Below are positions 32,568 to 41,501 of a stretch of DNA of 59,276 nucleotides, piece after piece; position 1 is the stretch's first letter; each line of letters starts with the position of its first letter. Below the pieces are notes generated by a model. That model was given only the letters and a program-made list of their open reading frames with translations, did no database searches and was not told the origin of the DNA. The DNA comes from Streptomyces chilikensis (GTDB taxonomy: Bacteria > Actinomycetota > Actinomycetes > Streptomycetales > Streptomycetaceae): assembly GCF_001642695.1 (NCBI RefSeq), contig NZ_LWCC02000146.1:6408-65683 (forward strand). Reading direction: 5' to 3'. Made by a program: the position numbers and the translations under genes.

Positions 32568-32598
32568 GGTAGAAAGTCAGATCACCGTGAGTGACATG

Positions 32599-32648
32599 GG
32601 GACTTACTCCACCGCACCCCGGCGATCGAGATCCCGTCGCTGCGCTGA
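32599..32648. other. attR, right boundary, with the lost end of the CoA-binding gene
   Basis: GGGACTTA (32599-32606) is the inverted partner of the arm at 1651-1658, and the core CCCGGCGAT is at 32618-32626. From 32619 the codons CCG GCG ATC GAG ATC CCG TCG CTG CGC TGA encode PAIEIPSLR-stop. Joined to the sequence left of attL this restores ...DRCPAIEIPSLR, a normal end for the CoA-binding protein. This is the original chromosomal half of attB. Confidence 0.82.
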
Positions 32649-32931
32649 GCGGAGGCGCCAGCCACCGGCACCCCCGGGCGGGGCGGATCCGGAGGCAACG
32701 ACGGTGCCGCCGGGCAGGAGGAAGGCCGGGCCGTGCTCGCGCAGGACCTTCGGCGGACCCGGTGCTCGCCGGGCGAGCAGCCGGACGACCGCGCGGGTGC
32801 GCGGGCGCGGGCGGTGGACCCGCCGGTCCCCTCACGGGAGACGGCGGGCACGGCGCCCCACTCCACGAGGGCATGGGGCGGGTGGAGCGCGGCCCGTCCC
32901 GCGATCCGTGCCGTCCGGCTGCCGGGCCGGG

Positions 32932-34419
32932 TCAGGCGTCCGCGGCGGTCTCCTTCCCGGCCGCCGTGACCTTCACGGGTTCCGTACCGGTCGCGCTGTG
33001 CCGCTCGGCCCAGTGCTCGAGCGCCGTCCGGCAGGCGTGGTCGAGGTGGTGCAGGCCGGAGAGGTCCAGCTCGACGGGGCGGTCCCGGGGGAGGGACTCC
33101 AGGCTGTCGAGGATCTTCGGGAGCCGCAGGAAGGTCGCGTTGCCCGCCAGGTGGACCTGGACGGGGCCCGCGCCCTTGTCGACGACCTCTGTCCTGAGGT
33201 GTGACGCCTCCCAGGCGGTCTTGGCCACGGCCAGGCCCAGACCGATCAGGACGCCTTCGAACATGTTGACCACGACGATCGACACGGCGGTCACCACGAG
33301 GATCAGCGCCTCTCCCCTGTGGCCGCGCCACAGGGACGCGATCTGGCGGAACGGGATCAGCTTCCAGCCCGCGTGCACCAGGATGCCGGCCAGGGCGGGG
33401 ATCGGGATCAGGGCCAGGGCCCACGGCATCGCCGCGGCGAACAGCAGCAGCCACACGCCGTGCAGCACCCGGGAAGCCTTGGTCCTCGCGCCCGCGGCCA
33501 CGTTGGCGGAACTGCGCACGATCACCGCGGTCATCGGCAGCGCGCCGAGCAGACCGCAGACCGTGTTGCCCGCACCCTGGGCGACCATCTCCTTGTCGTA
33601 CTGGGTGCGCGGACCGTCGTGCAGCCGGTCCACCGCCGCCGCGCTGAACAGGCTTTCCGCCGAGGCGATCAGCGCGAACGCCACGACGGTGCCCCAGACG
33701 GCCGGGCCGGCCAGTTCACCGAACGCCTCGGCCCCGGGCGGCTGGACGACGCCGAGCAACCCCTCCACCCGCACGGTGGCCACCGGCAGCTCGAAGGCGG
33801 CCGTGGCCGCCGTGGCCAGGACCACTGCCGCGAGGGCACCGGGCACGGACCGGACCGCCTTGGGCGCCTTCCTCCACAGCACGACGACCGCGACGGTACC
33901 CGCGCCGACCAGGAGCGAGACCGCCTCCCCGGTGCCGCTCACCGCGTCGGCGAACGCCCCCGGCAGGCCCGTGATCTTCCCGAGGCCGGTCGCCGGGGCG
34001 TCCAGGCCCGCCGCCGCGTAGATCTGCCCGGCGATGATCACCAGGCCGATGCCGCAGAGCATGCCCTCGACGACGGAGACGGATATCGCCCTGAACCAGC
34101 GGCCGATCCTCAGACAGCCCATGGCGAGCTGGAGCAGGCCGGCCATGAGCACGATGACTCCGAGCGCACCCACGCCGAACTCGCTGACCGCCTCGAAGAC
34201 GATGACGGTCAGGCCCGCGGCCGGCCCCGACACCTGGAGGCTGCTGCCCGGCATGAGCCCGGTGACCAAACCCCCCACGATGCCGGTGACCAGACCCAGT
34301 TCGGCCGGGACGCCCGAGGCGACCGCCACGCCGACGCACAGCGGCACGGCCACGAGGAAGACGACGACGGAGGCGAGGAAGTCCTGCCTCAGGTGAGGGA
34401 ACGTCGACAGCACCGTCAC
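32932..34419 (-). CDS. SulP-family anion transporter with C-terminal STAS domain
   Basis: The protein is 495 residues from a GTG at 34419 that overlaps the stop of the upstream carbonic anhydrase remnant (GTGA). Ten or more hydrophobic segments begin with 'FLASVVVFLVAVPLCVGVAVASGVPAELGLVTGIVGGLV', the SulP signature region, and include 'GSSLQVSGPAAGLTVIV'. The cytoplasmic STAS domain is at residues about 405-480 ('VQVHLAGNATFLRLPKILDSL...VELDLSGLHHLDHACRTAL'). SulP proteins move sulfate or bicarbonate. Its pairing with a carbonic anhydrase gene, as in many actinobacteria, points to bicarbonate here, although that partner is now broken. An internal GTG at 34413 is an alternative start. Confidence 0.85.
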   Translation of the reverse strand: MTVLSTFPHLRQDFLASVVVFLVAVPLCVGVAVASGVPAELGLVTGIVGGLVTGLMPGSSLQVSGPAAGLTVIVFEAVSEFGVGALGVIVLMAGLLQLAMGCLRIGRWFRAISVSVVEGMLCGIGLVIIAGQIYAAAGLDAPATGLGKITGLPGAFADAVSGTGEAVSLLVGAGTVAVVVLWRKAPKAVRSVPGALAAVVLATAATAAFELPVATVRVEGLLGVVQPPGAEAFGELAGPAVWGTVVAFALIASAESLFSAAAVDRLHDGPRTQYDKEMVAQGAGNTVCGLLGALPMTAVIVRSSANVAAGARTKASRVLHGVWLLLFAAAMPWALALIPIPALAGILVHAGWKLIPFRQIASLWRGHRGEALILVVTAVSIVVVNMFEGVLIGLGLAVAKTAWEASHLRTEVVDKGAGPVQVHLAGNATFLRLPKILDSLESLPRDRPVELDLSGLHHLDHACRTALEHWAERHSATGTEPVKVTAAGKETAADA

Positions 34420-34664
34420 GTCCCCCTTCGGAACGACCGGAACACGGCGGAGCCGACGCGCCGTTCGCGCACGACGCAGGCGCGGACCTCGTGGTACCGG
34501 CCGCGCGACCCGCCGGGCCGGGCGCCCGCGAGCAGGGCCGGAACGACCCGGGAGCCGGAGCAGGTGGTGGAGGGGACGTCGGGGGAGGAGTGCCCTTCGC
34601 CGGGACGAGCGAACTCCTCGGGGCGGCGTCCGGACCCGCGGGCGTTGTCGATGAGGGGTTGCAT
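34416..34664 (-). pseudogene. Beta-carbonic anhydrase, truncated remnant
   Basis: The 82-residue ORF has a good AAGGAG site and begins 'MQPLIDNARGSGRRPEEFAR', the usual opening of SulP-linked beta-carbonic anhydrases. It continues 'TTCSGSRVVPALLAGARPG'. The family has TCSDSR, where Cys binds zinc and Asp pairs with Arg; here the Asp is Gly. After about 55 residues the sequence is unrelated and ends 'RSFRRGT'. Roughly 130 residues, including the His and second Cys zinc ligands, are missing. It cannot be an active enzyme but still provides translational coupling (GTGA) to the transporter gene. Confidence 0.7.
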
Positions 34665-36548
34665 GACGTGATGACTCCTTCTGGCGCACCGTGGGGGGGC
34701 GCGTCGGACGTGCGAGGACAGGGTGGGGGCCTGTTCCGTCGCTCAGCGACGGAACACCTTGAGGAGTGCCGGGTGGGCGGTCGAGGAATGCGCCGGCGGT
34801 GTGGCGCCGTCGGGGATGCCCGAGCGACCGGTCGGGTCGCGGAGGGCACGGGGAAGCGGCAGGGCACCGGCATGCCGGGAGGCACCGTTCCGGGAAGGCC
34901 GACTCCGGACCCGGCCCCCTCCACGGCTCGGAAACACGCACCTCGAGGCAGCTCACTACCTCTTGTATCAACGGCGATTGGTCAACGGACAGTCAAAAAT
35001 AAGTTAACTCTGCAAAGGTTTGTCCAAGGTTAACTACGTGTTACCGGGCGGAGAGAGGCCGGAAATCGGGGCAAGGCTGGCGTGAATGCGCGCCGTGTCG
35101 GGGGAGGGCCGACCGGCAGCCGGGAGCGGCTCGGTGATTACCGGCCACACCGCACGGTATTCGGCCGACGGCCGACCACAAGGGGCCGTCGAGGCGGTCC
35201 CGGTGATGACCGCAGACGTGACCCGATCCGTGCGGCTGCCGTTCCGCGACGGACGCCGGCGGCCCCGGCCCGGCGGCTCCCGGCGGGATCTCCTTTTGCG
35301 TGCCGGGGAGTCGGTGATTCGGGGAGCCGGCGATTCGGCAGGGGTGCGATGCGGAAATGCCTCCTTTCGTGACTGCCGCCCACATCGGCATGAGTCGTCG
35401 CCTCCGTTCGGAATTCCTCTCCCGCTCGGGGTGAATTGCCGCATCGACGTGATCGTCCACGAGTTCCCGACCGGGACGCGGTGGATGTACCCGCTGGAGA
35501 AGTCCGGCGATTGGCGGCCGTCCGCGACCGGTCGCGGATGCGGGCGGACCGAGGACGCGCGTGCCCCCACCTCGGTGACGGCGCGCCTGTGGCTCTCGGG
35601 TGACCGGGGCAGGACCTGCTGGTCAGGCGTCGGTGGGCCGTCCGGAGCGCGTCGAGCTCGTGAGGCGGATCCCGCAAGGGGGAGCGCATCCCGTACTTCC
35701 CCGCGATGGCCGCCGGGGTTCGACGGTGGTCGCCGGGCGGAAGGCGCGTCGGATCAATTGACCGGACCGCCGAAGAACCGCGCTGTAGCGCTGCTCGAAT
35801 CCCGGTGGAAATCAGCTCGACCGGCCCTCGGGTCCGGGGGGTGACGCCGACGTGCGACCGTGCCGAGGAATTCCTGGCGCCCTGGTGTCGCCCGCCGGGC
35901 GGCGTCCGGCGGCCGACGGGCTCGAGGTGATCGCCGCCAAGGGCGGTCGGAGCGAAGAGGTGCAGGTCGGAAGGACCTTCGAGCGGCAGCCGGCGTTGCG
36001 CGCCCCTTCCGGGAGGAGCGCGGCGCACACGCCGCCGCGGCACACGATGCCGGTGCGCGTGTGGCCGAAACAGGACTCCTGGTCCTCCCCGGCGCAGGGT
36101 GAGCGCCGATTTCGGCCCTCCTCAGGGGCGCCTCGCGCGCTCCGCGGGGCGCGGGACGGCGAGGCGGGGCCGCGGAGCGCCACCGGGTACGCGTACGGCC
36201 ACCGGCCGTTCGACCCGGCTCCGGGTTCCGGCTCCGGGGTGCGCGCAGGCCGTCGCGCGGCTCCTCCCGGAGGCCGTGCGCAGGCGCAGGCGCCGCGGTG
36301 AAGGGCCTTCGTGTCCCGTCGCACCGGAACGGCCGGCGCCCGGAGTTCGCGCCGGTGGGCTTCGGCATGGGCACGCTGTCGCCGCCCAGGAGCGTGCCCT
36401 GTGCGGGGCGGACGCGTCCGCCGCCGCGGAGCCCTGGCAGGCCGGCGAGGCCGGCGGGACCCGCGGGGGCGGGGCGCGCAGGACCCGGCCCCGGTCCGAT
36501 GCTGCGGAGGACCGGGGCCGTGGTCGGTTCGAAGGAGGAGGCGTCAGC
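34665..36548. other. About 1.9 kb without a supportable gene
   Basis: Several long open frames exist on both strands, but all are arginine/glycine/proline-rich and lack recognisable domains, good start sites or aromatic patterning. A marked A/T-rich patch at about 34955-35040, with two GTTAAC hexamers 28 bp apart (near 35003 and 35030), may hold promoter or regulator sites for the leftward carbonic anhydrase/SulP unit. The rest looks like degenerate or rearranged DNA. Confidence 0.45.
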
Positions 36549-37328
36549 TCACGACGAGACCGCGCCGAGGACGCGGGCGAAGCCGGGCTTCGCGCCCTCG
36601 CGTTCCACCATGATCCGTGCGTCGGCAGCGGAGAGGAGGGCGTCGGGGAGCGGAAGGTCCACCAGGAAGTCCCCGTACTCGTGGGAGGGGTGTTCTCCCA
36701 GTTCGAGCCTGGTTCCGTCGCCGGTCAGCAGGTGCACCCGCCAGACGTCGGCGCCCTGGGCCGCGGGGCCCGTCGCGGCCACCCGCAGGGTGCGGTCCGC
36801 GAGGATCTGCGCGGTGGCGACCACGGCGGTACGCCGCACGGGTTCCCCGAGGGAGTGCATCGGACCGTGCTTGACCAGCGGCCTGCGGTCCGTGTCGGGA
36901 AGGTGCACGGCCACGACCTCGCCCACGAACATGGTGTGCACGGGGAAGGGGACGGTGTCGCGCAGGACGCATTCGAGGGCCACCAGGCCCCCGTCGGCCC
37001 ACGGGGTGCCGATGACCTCCGGCGTGCCGAAGCTGAGGAGTTCGGCCCCGGTCTTGTCGATGTCCCCGATCGAGAAGCTGCCGGCGAAGTCGGCGAGTTC
37101 CGCCTGCTCCTCGGAGCACAGCGTGAGGCTGAACTCCCCGCTCAGAGGGAGGAGTTCGCGGGTCCGTGCCCGTGGACCCAGGACCACGGCGGCGTACAGG
37201 GGATCCTTGTTCACGAAGTACGACCACTCCGCGGACATCACGTTCACGCCGTCCTCGTGGCGCACGGCCACCAGACCGACGGTGCTCGTGGCCTTCTTCC
37301 ACAGCTGGCCGGGGATTTCGCGGGACAC
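36549..37328 (-). CDS. Flavin reductase-like FMN-binding domain protein
   Basis: The product is 259 residues from a GTG at 37328 after AAGGTGG; an upstream ATG at 37394 is less likely. 'TSTVGLVAVRHEDGVNVMSAEWSYFVNKDPLYAAVVLGPRARTRELL' is the flavin-binding core of the flavoredoxin/flavin reductase family, followed by 'EFSLTLCSEEQAELADFAGS' and 'LVALECVLRDTVPF'. Such proteins bind FMN and either supply reduced flavin to a monooxygenase or act as oxidoreductases themselves. It is divergent from the propeller protein gene. A fragment of an FAD monooxygenase lies 4 kb away, but a working partner is not seen in the window. Confidence 0.78.
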   Translation of the reverse strand: MSREIPGQLWKKATSTVGLVAVRHEDGVNVMSAEWSYFVNKDPLYAAVVLGPRARTRELLPLSGEFSLTLCSEEQAELADFAGSFSIGDIDKTGAELLSFGTPEVIGTPWADGGLVALECVLRDTVPFPVHTMFVGEVVAVHLPDTDRRPLVKHGPMHSLGEPVRRTAVVATAQILADRTLRVAATGPAAQGADVWRVHLLTGDGTRLELGEHPSHEYGDFLVDLPLPDALLSAADARIMVEREGAKPGFARVLGAVSS

Positions 37329-37762
37329 GTGCCACCTTGTCTGCGTCGGGTCGGCTCCCGGGACCGGGGCGCCGATGGCGGACCGCCCATCCAATCCCTT
37401 GGGTCACACGGTGAACAGGCTGATTCGAGCCATCGCGCCACCCGCGGCCAAAGAGCCCGGGGCTACCCGTCGCTCCCCGGCGCGACACGTGAATGCGGCG
37501 TGATCCAGGCCACATCGGGCCCCCTTGCTGCAATTCGCGAAATCCTTGTTCAATCGACCCCGCAACCTGGATTCGAATGATGCGAAAGGGGGTGCTTTCC
37601 CATGAAGAAGCCGGTCCGCCGCAACGTCGTCGCCGCGAAGTGATCATTTCTTCGCCCTACCCGCAATTGATGCGGGATTCGAGGCCGGCCGACCCGGACA
37701 TTCATTCCGGTCGGCCGGCTTCGCCCACCCTCCGGCAGGTAATCGACAAGGGGACGGTCGCT

Positions 37763-39661
37763 GTGGAACTGACAGACCGCGTCATAAGAATTCTTCACGT
37801 CCAGGGCACGGGTCTGGTCGTTTCGGACTCCTTCGGCCGTGTCCACGTTCTCGACGAGGAACTGCGGCTCCTGCGTTCCTCCCCCCGGGTCCGGCAGGGC
37901 CGGCCGCTCTACGGCCTCACGGTCGCCGACGGCTGGGTCATCGGCAAGGACCGCATGGGCGCGGTGTGGCGCTGGTCGCTCGAGACCCTCGACCTCGTCA
38001 ACCGCCTCGACCCCGCCACCGTCTGCGACCCGTCGACCCTGATCGAGGGCGAGGAGCCCTCCCCGGTCAGTTCCCGGGGCATCGGCGTGTGGGAGGGCCG
38101 CGTCTTCGTCACCAGCGGCTACCACCACCAGATGCTGGTCCTCGACCTGGCCACCTTCGACGTACTGGAGATCCGTCCCAACATCTGCGGGACCAGCCCC
38201 ATGGAATGGGCGTCCACGGAACATCCGGCCTTGCACGCGATATCGGACAAGAAGGGGAATCTCCGGTTCGGAAGTTTCTCCGACCTGGAGTTCCCGGTCC
38301 ATGTGAAGCTCGACGACGGCAATATCCACCGCGTCCGCTACGACGCGAGGCACGACCGTTTCTGGTGCACCCAGGACTTCGGTGAGGGCGAGACCGCGGA
38401 CATCGCCAACGGCGTGGTGACGGTAAGGCCGGACGGGACCAAGGAGAGCGAACTGCTCTTCGCCCGCGACGACGTCGAATTCGTCGCCTTCTCCCCCGAC
38501 TTCACACGGGCGTACTCCGGCGGATTCGACGGCGAGCTGTACGTGTTCGACAACACGGACCGGGAGCTCCGCGTCGAGCGCGTGGTGACCGGGTTCTCCC
38601 ACCAGCTCAGCGACATCACCGTGAGCCCGGACGGCGACCTCTACGTCCTGTGCCAGGACGGGGAGATCGTGCGCCTCGCCCCCGACGGCTCCTTCGTCCA
38701 GGGGCTGGGTTTCCGGCGGCAGGCGGTCTGGGACATCCAGCCCTCGGACGAGGACCCGTCCGTGCTGTACTGCGCCACCGACTCCGGCGTCGCGGTCGCC
38801 GAGGTCCGTCAGGTCGCCGGCGGACCGACCCTGCACGTCCTGGAGGACCACGAGACCGGCCACGGCTTCACGCGACGCGTCGCACCGGTGGACGGCGGCT
38901 GGATCGGCATCAGCCGTGACCGCCGGGTCTTCCGCGCCCGCCGCGGCGGGGAGGTCCTGTGGAGCCGCCACCTCCCGGAAGCGCTGCTGCACACCGTCGC
39001 CGCCTCCCCGGACCGCACCCGCGCCCTCGTGGCGAGCAACGCCGGCGCCGTGGAACTCGACACCACGACCGGGGAGACCCTCGCCTCCCTCCGCGTGGAC
39101 GGGCTGCCGGTGTGGGCGTGCGCCTACCTGCCGGACGGGAACCGGGTGCTGACCACCCGGAACGGCGTCGTCGCCGCCTTCGCGCCCGGCCACGACGAGC
39201 CGACGTGGCGCCTCGACCAGGGTGAGTACCCCAAACGCATGTGGGCGCAGGACGGCTTCCTCTACATCGTCGGCGACGGAGGGCTCAAGGAGATCGCCGT
39301 CGGCCACGGCGTGACCCGCCTGTGGAAGGACCTGCTGTCCAACACCGCCGAGAACGCGGCCGTCGCCGACGGCCTGGTCTGCGTGAGCTCCTACGGCATG
39401 CAGGTGGCCGCCTACACCTACGAGAACGACGAACTCGTCGGATTCATGGAGGACCTCCCCGACTACCCCAAGGCCCTCACCTTCGTGCGCGACGACAGCG
39501 GCCGGCCGTACCTCCTCCTCGGCTGCCGCACCGGCCTGCTGTCCCTCTACCGCCTGGACAAGTCGCCCGAGGAGGGGACGTTCGCCGCACTCGAGGACCA
39601 CTGGCTGCCGCGCCGCCCCGCCCGCTACACGCTGCGGAGCCTGCCGTCCGCAGCCGGGTGA
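37763..39661 (+). CDS. Beta-propeller (WD/YVTN-like) repeat protein
   Basis: The product is 632 residues from a GTG at 37763 with AAGGGGA eight bases upstream; the frame is open further back without a good start. It consists of repeated four-strand blades throughout ('TGLVVSDSFGRVHVLDEELRLL', 'VEFVAFSPDFTRAYSGGFDGELYVFDN', 'LSDITVSPDGDLYVLCQDGEIVRL', 'HTVAASPDRTRALVASNAGAVELDT'). No signal peptide or catalytic motif is seen. Its size and repeat type match the second propeller protein at 48631-50493. In toxoflavin clusters the WD-repeat ToxC is needed but its chemistry is unclear. It is followed 11 bp later by the exporter gene. Confidence 0.75.
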   Translation: MELTDRVIRILHVQGTGLVVSDSFGRVHVLDEELRLLRSSPRVRQGRPLYGLTVADGWVIGKDRMGAVWRWSLETLDLVNRLDPATVCDPSTLIEGEEPSPVSSRGIGVWEGRVFVTSGYHHQMLVLDLATFDVLEIRPNICGTSPMEWASTEHPALHAISDKKGNLRFGSFSDLEFPVHVKLDDGNIHRVRYDARHDRFWCTQDFGEGETADIANGVVTVRPDGTKESELLFARDDVEFVAFSPDFTRAYSGGFDGELYVFDNTDRELRVERVVTGFSHQLSDITVSPDGDLYVLCQDGEIVRLAPDGSFVQGLGFRRQAVWDIQPSDEDPSVLYCATDSGVAVAEVRQVAGGPTLHVLEDHETGHGFTRRVAPVDGGWIGISRDRRVFRARRGGEVLWSRHLPEALLHTVAASPDRTRALVASNAGAVELDTTTGETLASLRVDGLPVWACAYLPDGNRVLTTRNGVVAAFAPGHDEPTWRLDQGEYPKRMWAQDGFLYIVGDGGLKEIAVGHGVTRLWKDLLSNTAENAAVADGLVCVSSYGMQVAAYTYENDELVGFMEDLPDYPKALTFVRDDSGRPYLLLGCRTGLLSLYRLDKSPEEGTFAALEDHWLPRRPARYTLRSLPSAAG

Positions 39662-39672
39662 GGGAGCCGACG

Positions 39673-40956
39673 ATGCCCCAGCAGACCGCGCCCGACGAGG
39701 AACTCGCCCCCTGGCGGGACCGGCGCTTCCTCGTCTTCGCCACCGGGAACTTCGTCAACAACCTGGGGGAGGCCGCCTACAAGGTCTGCCTCCCCCTGTT
39801 CGTCTACGACCTCACCGGGTCCCTGGTGACGATGTCCCTCCTCGCGGCCCTTGCCCCGGCCATGCTGCTGCTCAGCCCCTGGCTGGGCGCGGTCGTGGAC
39901 CGCTGGGGCCCGCGCGTCCTCGTCGTCCCCGGCCTGATGATCCAGCTCGCCGGCGCGGTGGCGCTGAACCTGAGCGTGCTGGCCGGACGCCCCTCCACCG
40001 CGGTCCTCTTCTGCATGGCCGCGCTGGTGCAGCTCGGCGGCGAGATGTACCGGACCGGATGGATCACCGGCGTGCCCGGCATGTTCCCCCGCAACGCCGC
40101 CCGGTCCCGGGCGGTGCTCAGCAGCCTGTTCGTCACCTCCAACATCGCCGGCCCGCTCCTCGTCGCCGTGGGCCTCGGCCTCGTCGGGTACCTCGGGCTG
40201 CTCTGGTTCAACGCCGCCACCTTCCTCGCCCCGGTCGTCGTCTGGCTGCTCGGCGTCCACCCGCCCGCCAAGGCCCGCCCCGCGACCGCGGCCGGAGGCC
40301 GGCTCGTCTCCGGACTGGGCCGCGACATCCTCGACGGCTGGCGGGTGGTGAAGGCCGAGAAGCGGGTCCTCTACGCGGAGGCGATCGCGCTGCCCCTGCA
40401 CTTCGCCAGCGGGATCGGCGTGCTCTCCTTCATGGTCTGGTACCTGCGCGACGAGTGGCACGTGCCCGCCAGCGGCGTCAGCACGGCCCAGGCCGTCGCC
40501 AACCTCGGCGCGCTGGCGGGGAGCGTCTACATCGCCGCCCGGGCCCGCACCCGCCCCCACATCGTCCTGGCCGCCTCCGCCACGGCCATGACTCTGTCCC
40601 TCATCGCCATGGCGCTGCCGTCGACCACCCTCTTCGTGATCTGCATGGTGGTCTTCTTCACCATGCGCTCCGCCCTGACCGCCGTCACCGCGATGATCAA
40701 CGTCAAGTACCTGCCGCCCGAGGTCATCGGCAGGGCCGAGGGCCTGTTCAACCTCATGGGCGGCGCGCCGATCCTGCTCGCCCCGCTGCTGATCCCCGTG
40801 GTGCAGCAGGCGTGGGGAGGCACCGCGGTACTGGTGTTCCTCGGCCTGACGGCGAGCCTCTCGCTGCTCCTCCTGGCCCGCGTCTGGCCCCGCTGGAGCG
40901 CTGCGGAGGCCGCCCGTCCCGGCGACGCCGTGCGCGACGACACGCCCGTCGGATAG
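39673..40956 (+). CDS. MFS exporter, MFS_3 (EntS-like) type
   Basis: The 427-residue protein has about twelve transmembrane segments. Family marks are 'RFLVFATGNFVNNLGEAAYKVCLPLFVYDLTGS', 'LLSPWLGAVVDRWGPRVLVV' (the loop 2-3 G-x3-D-R motif) and 'MFPRNAARSRAVLSSLFVTSNIAGPLL', typical of drug or siderophore exporters. It starts 11 bp after the propeller gene and is probably co-transcribed with it. The position suggests export or self-resistance for the product of the neighbouring biosynthetic genes. The substrate cannot be told from sequence. Confidence 0.82.
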   Translation: MPQQTAPDEELAPWRDRRFLVFATGNFVNNLGEAAYKVCLPLFVYDLTGSLVTMSLLAALAPAMLLLSPWLGAVVDRWGPRVLVVPGLMIQLAGAVALNLSVLAGRPSTAVLFCMAALVQLGGEMYRTGWITGVPGMFPRNAARSRAVLSSLFVTSNIAGPLLVAVGLGLVGYLGLLWFNAATFLAPVVVWLLGVHPPAKARPATAAGGRLVSGLGRDILDGWRVVKAEKRVLYAEAIALPLHFASGIGVLSFMVWYLRDEWHVPASGVSTAQAVANLGALAGSVYIAARARTRPHIVLAASATAMTLSLIAMALPSTTLFVICMVVFFTMRSALTAVTAMINVKYLPPEVIGRAEGLFNLMGGAPILLAPLLIPVVQQAWGGTAVLVFLGLTASLSLLLLARVWPRWSAAEAARPGDAVRDDTPVG

Positions 40957-40982
40957 CCGAGGAGGCCGCGGCGCGTCCTCGG
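40957..40982 (+). terminator. Possible terminator after the MFS gene
   Basis: CCGAGGA (40957-40963) pairs with TCCTCGG (40976-40982) around a G/C-rich loop directly after the MFS stop codon. It is short and lacks a U-tract, so it is only a candidate. Confidence 0.35.
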
Positions 40983-41033
40983 CCCGCGCTCCGCCGACGC
41001 CGGCGGCCACGCCGGCGCGGACCGCCAGGCCGG

Positions 41034-41351
41034 TCAGGCTCGGCCGGTCCTCGCGAGCCTGCCGATCGCGGCGCGCAGGGCGTCGCCGGGGCCGGTGAAA
41101 CGGTCCGTGGCCCAGGAGACGTAGCCGTCGGGACGGACGAGCAGGGCGGCCGCGCCGAGGTCGTCCGGGCAGGCGGCGTGGGCGAGGTCGACGCCGGGCG
41201 GGAGCCGGAGGCCGTCCGGCAGGGTGCCGGCCAGGTCGAGCAGGACGGCGCGGCCCGGACCGAGGAGCGCGGACAGCCGGGCGGGGCCGGTGACGGGTCG
41301 TCCGCCGCCGGCCGCCGCGCGGCTCCCGTTCTCGTCCGGGCGGGACTCTTC
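41034..41351 (-). pseudogene. C-terminal fragment of an aromatic-ring FAD monooxygenase
   Basis: About 105 codons remain open from just after a stop at 41352-41354 to the TGA at 41034. The end reads 'GAAALLVRPDGYVSWATDR' and 'GDALRAAIGRL', the thioredoxin-like C-terminal domain of PheA/TfdB-type polyketide hydroxylases ('ALLVRPDG-VAWR'). The FAD-binding and substrate domains (about 400 residues) are absent and no start site is present. It is a relic, perhaps of a tailoring enzyme once in this locus. Confidence 0.6.
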
Positions 41352-41501
41352 TCAAGCGGGGGCCGGGCGCGGACAATGAGGCCGTATCAGCTCTGCCGGC
41401 CGTTTCCTCGTGGTTCGTCCGCCTTCGCGGCGCGGGGACACCGGCACGGCTCCCATCACGCCGGCGTGGGCCGCGGCGTTCGTCACGAGAGGGCAGGCGG
41501 C

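Larger units (their letters stand above)
1645..32626. mobile_element. ~31-kb integrated genomic island carrying restriction and defence-type genes
   Basis: The boundaries are defined by the duplicated core at both ends, by reconstitution of the CoA-binding gene when the outer flanks are joined, and by a serine-integrase remnant just inside the right end. The cargo includes a GmrSD-like protein, an hsdM remnant, an adenine methyltransferase, a DndB-like operon and a helicase/chaperone operon. No replication, conjugation or phage structural genes are seen, so it is a defence island or the remnant of an integrative element. The integrase is broken, so it is probably immobile unless an integrase is supplied in trans. 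Confidence 0.8.

Noticed and set aside
35034-36374. Several 100-300-codon ORFs on both strands
   Set aside because: Low-complexity Arg/Pro/Gly sequences without ribosome sites, domains or consistent codon bias; reported as gene-free.
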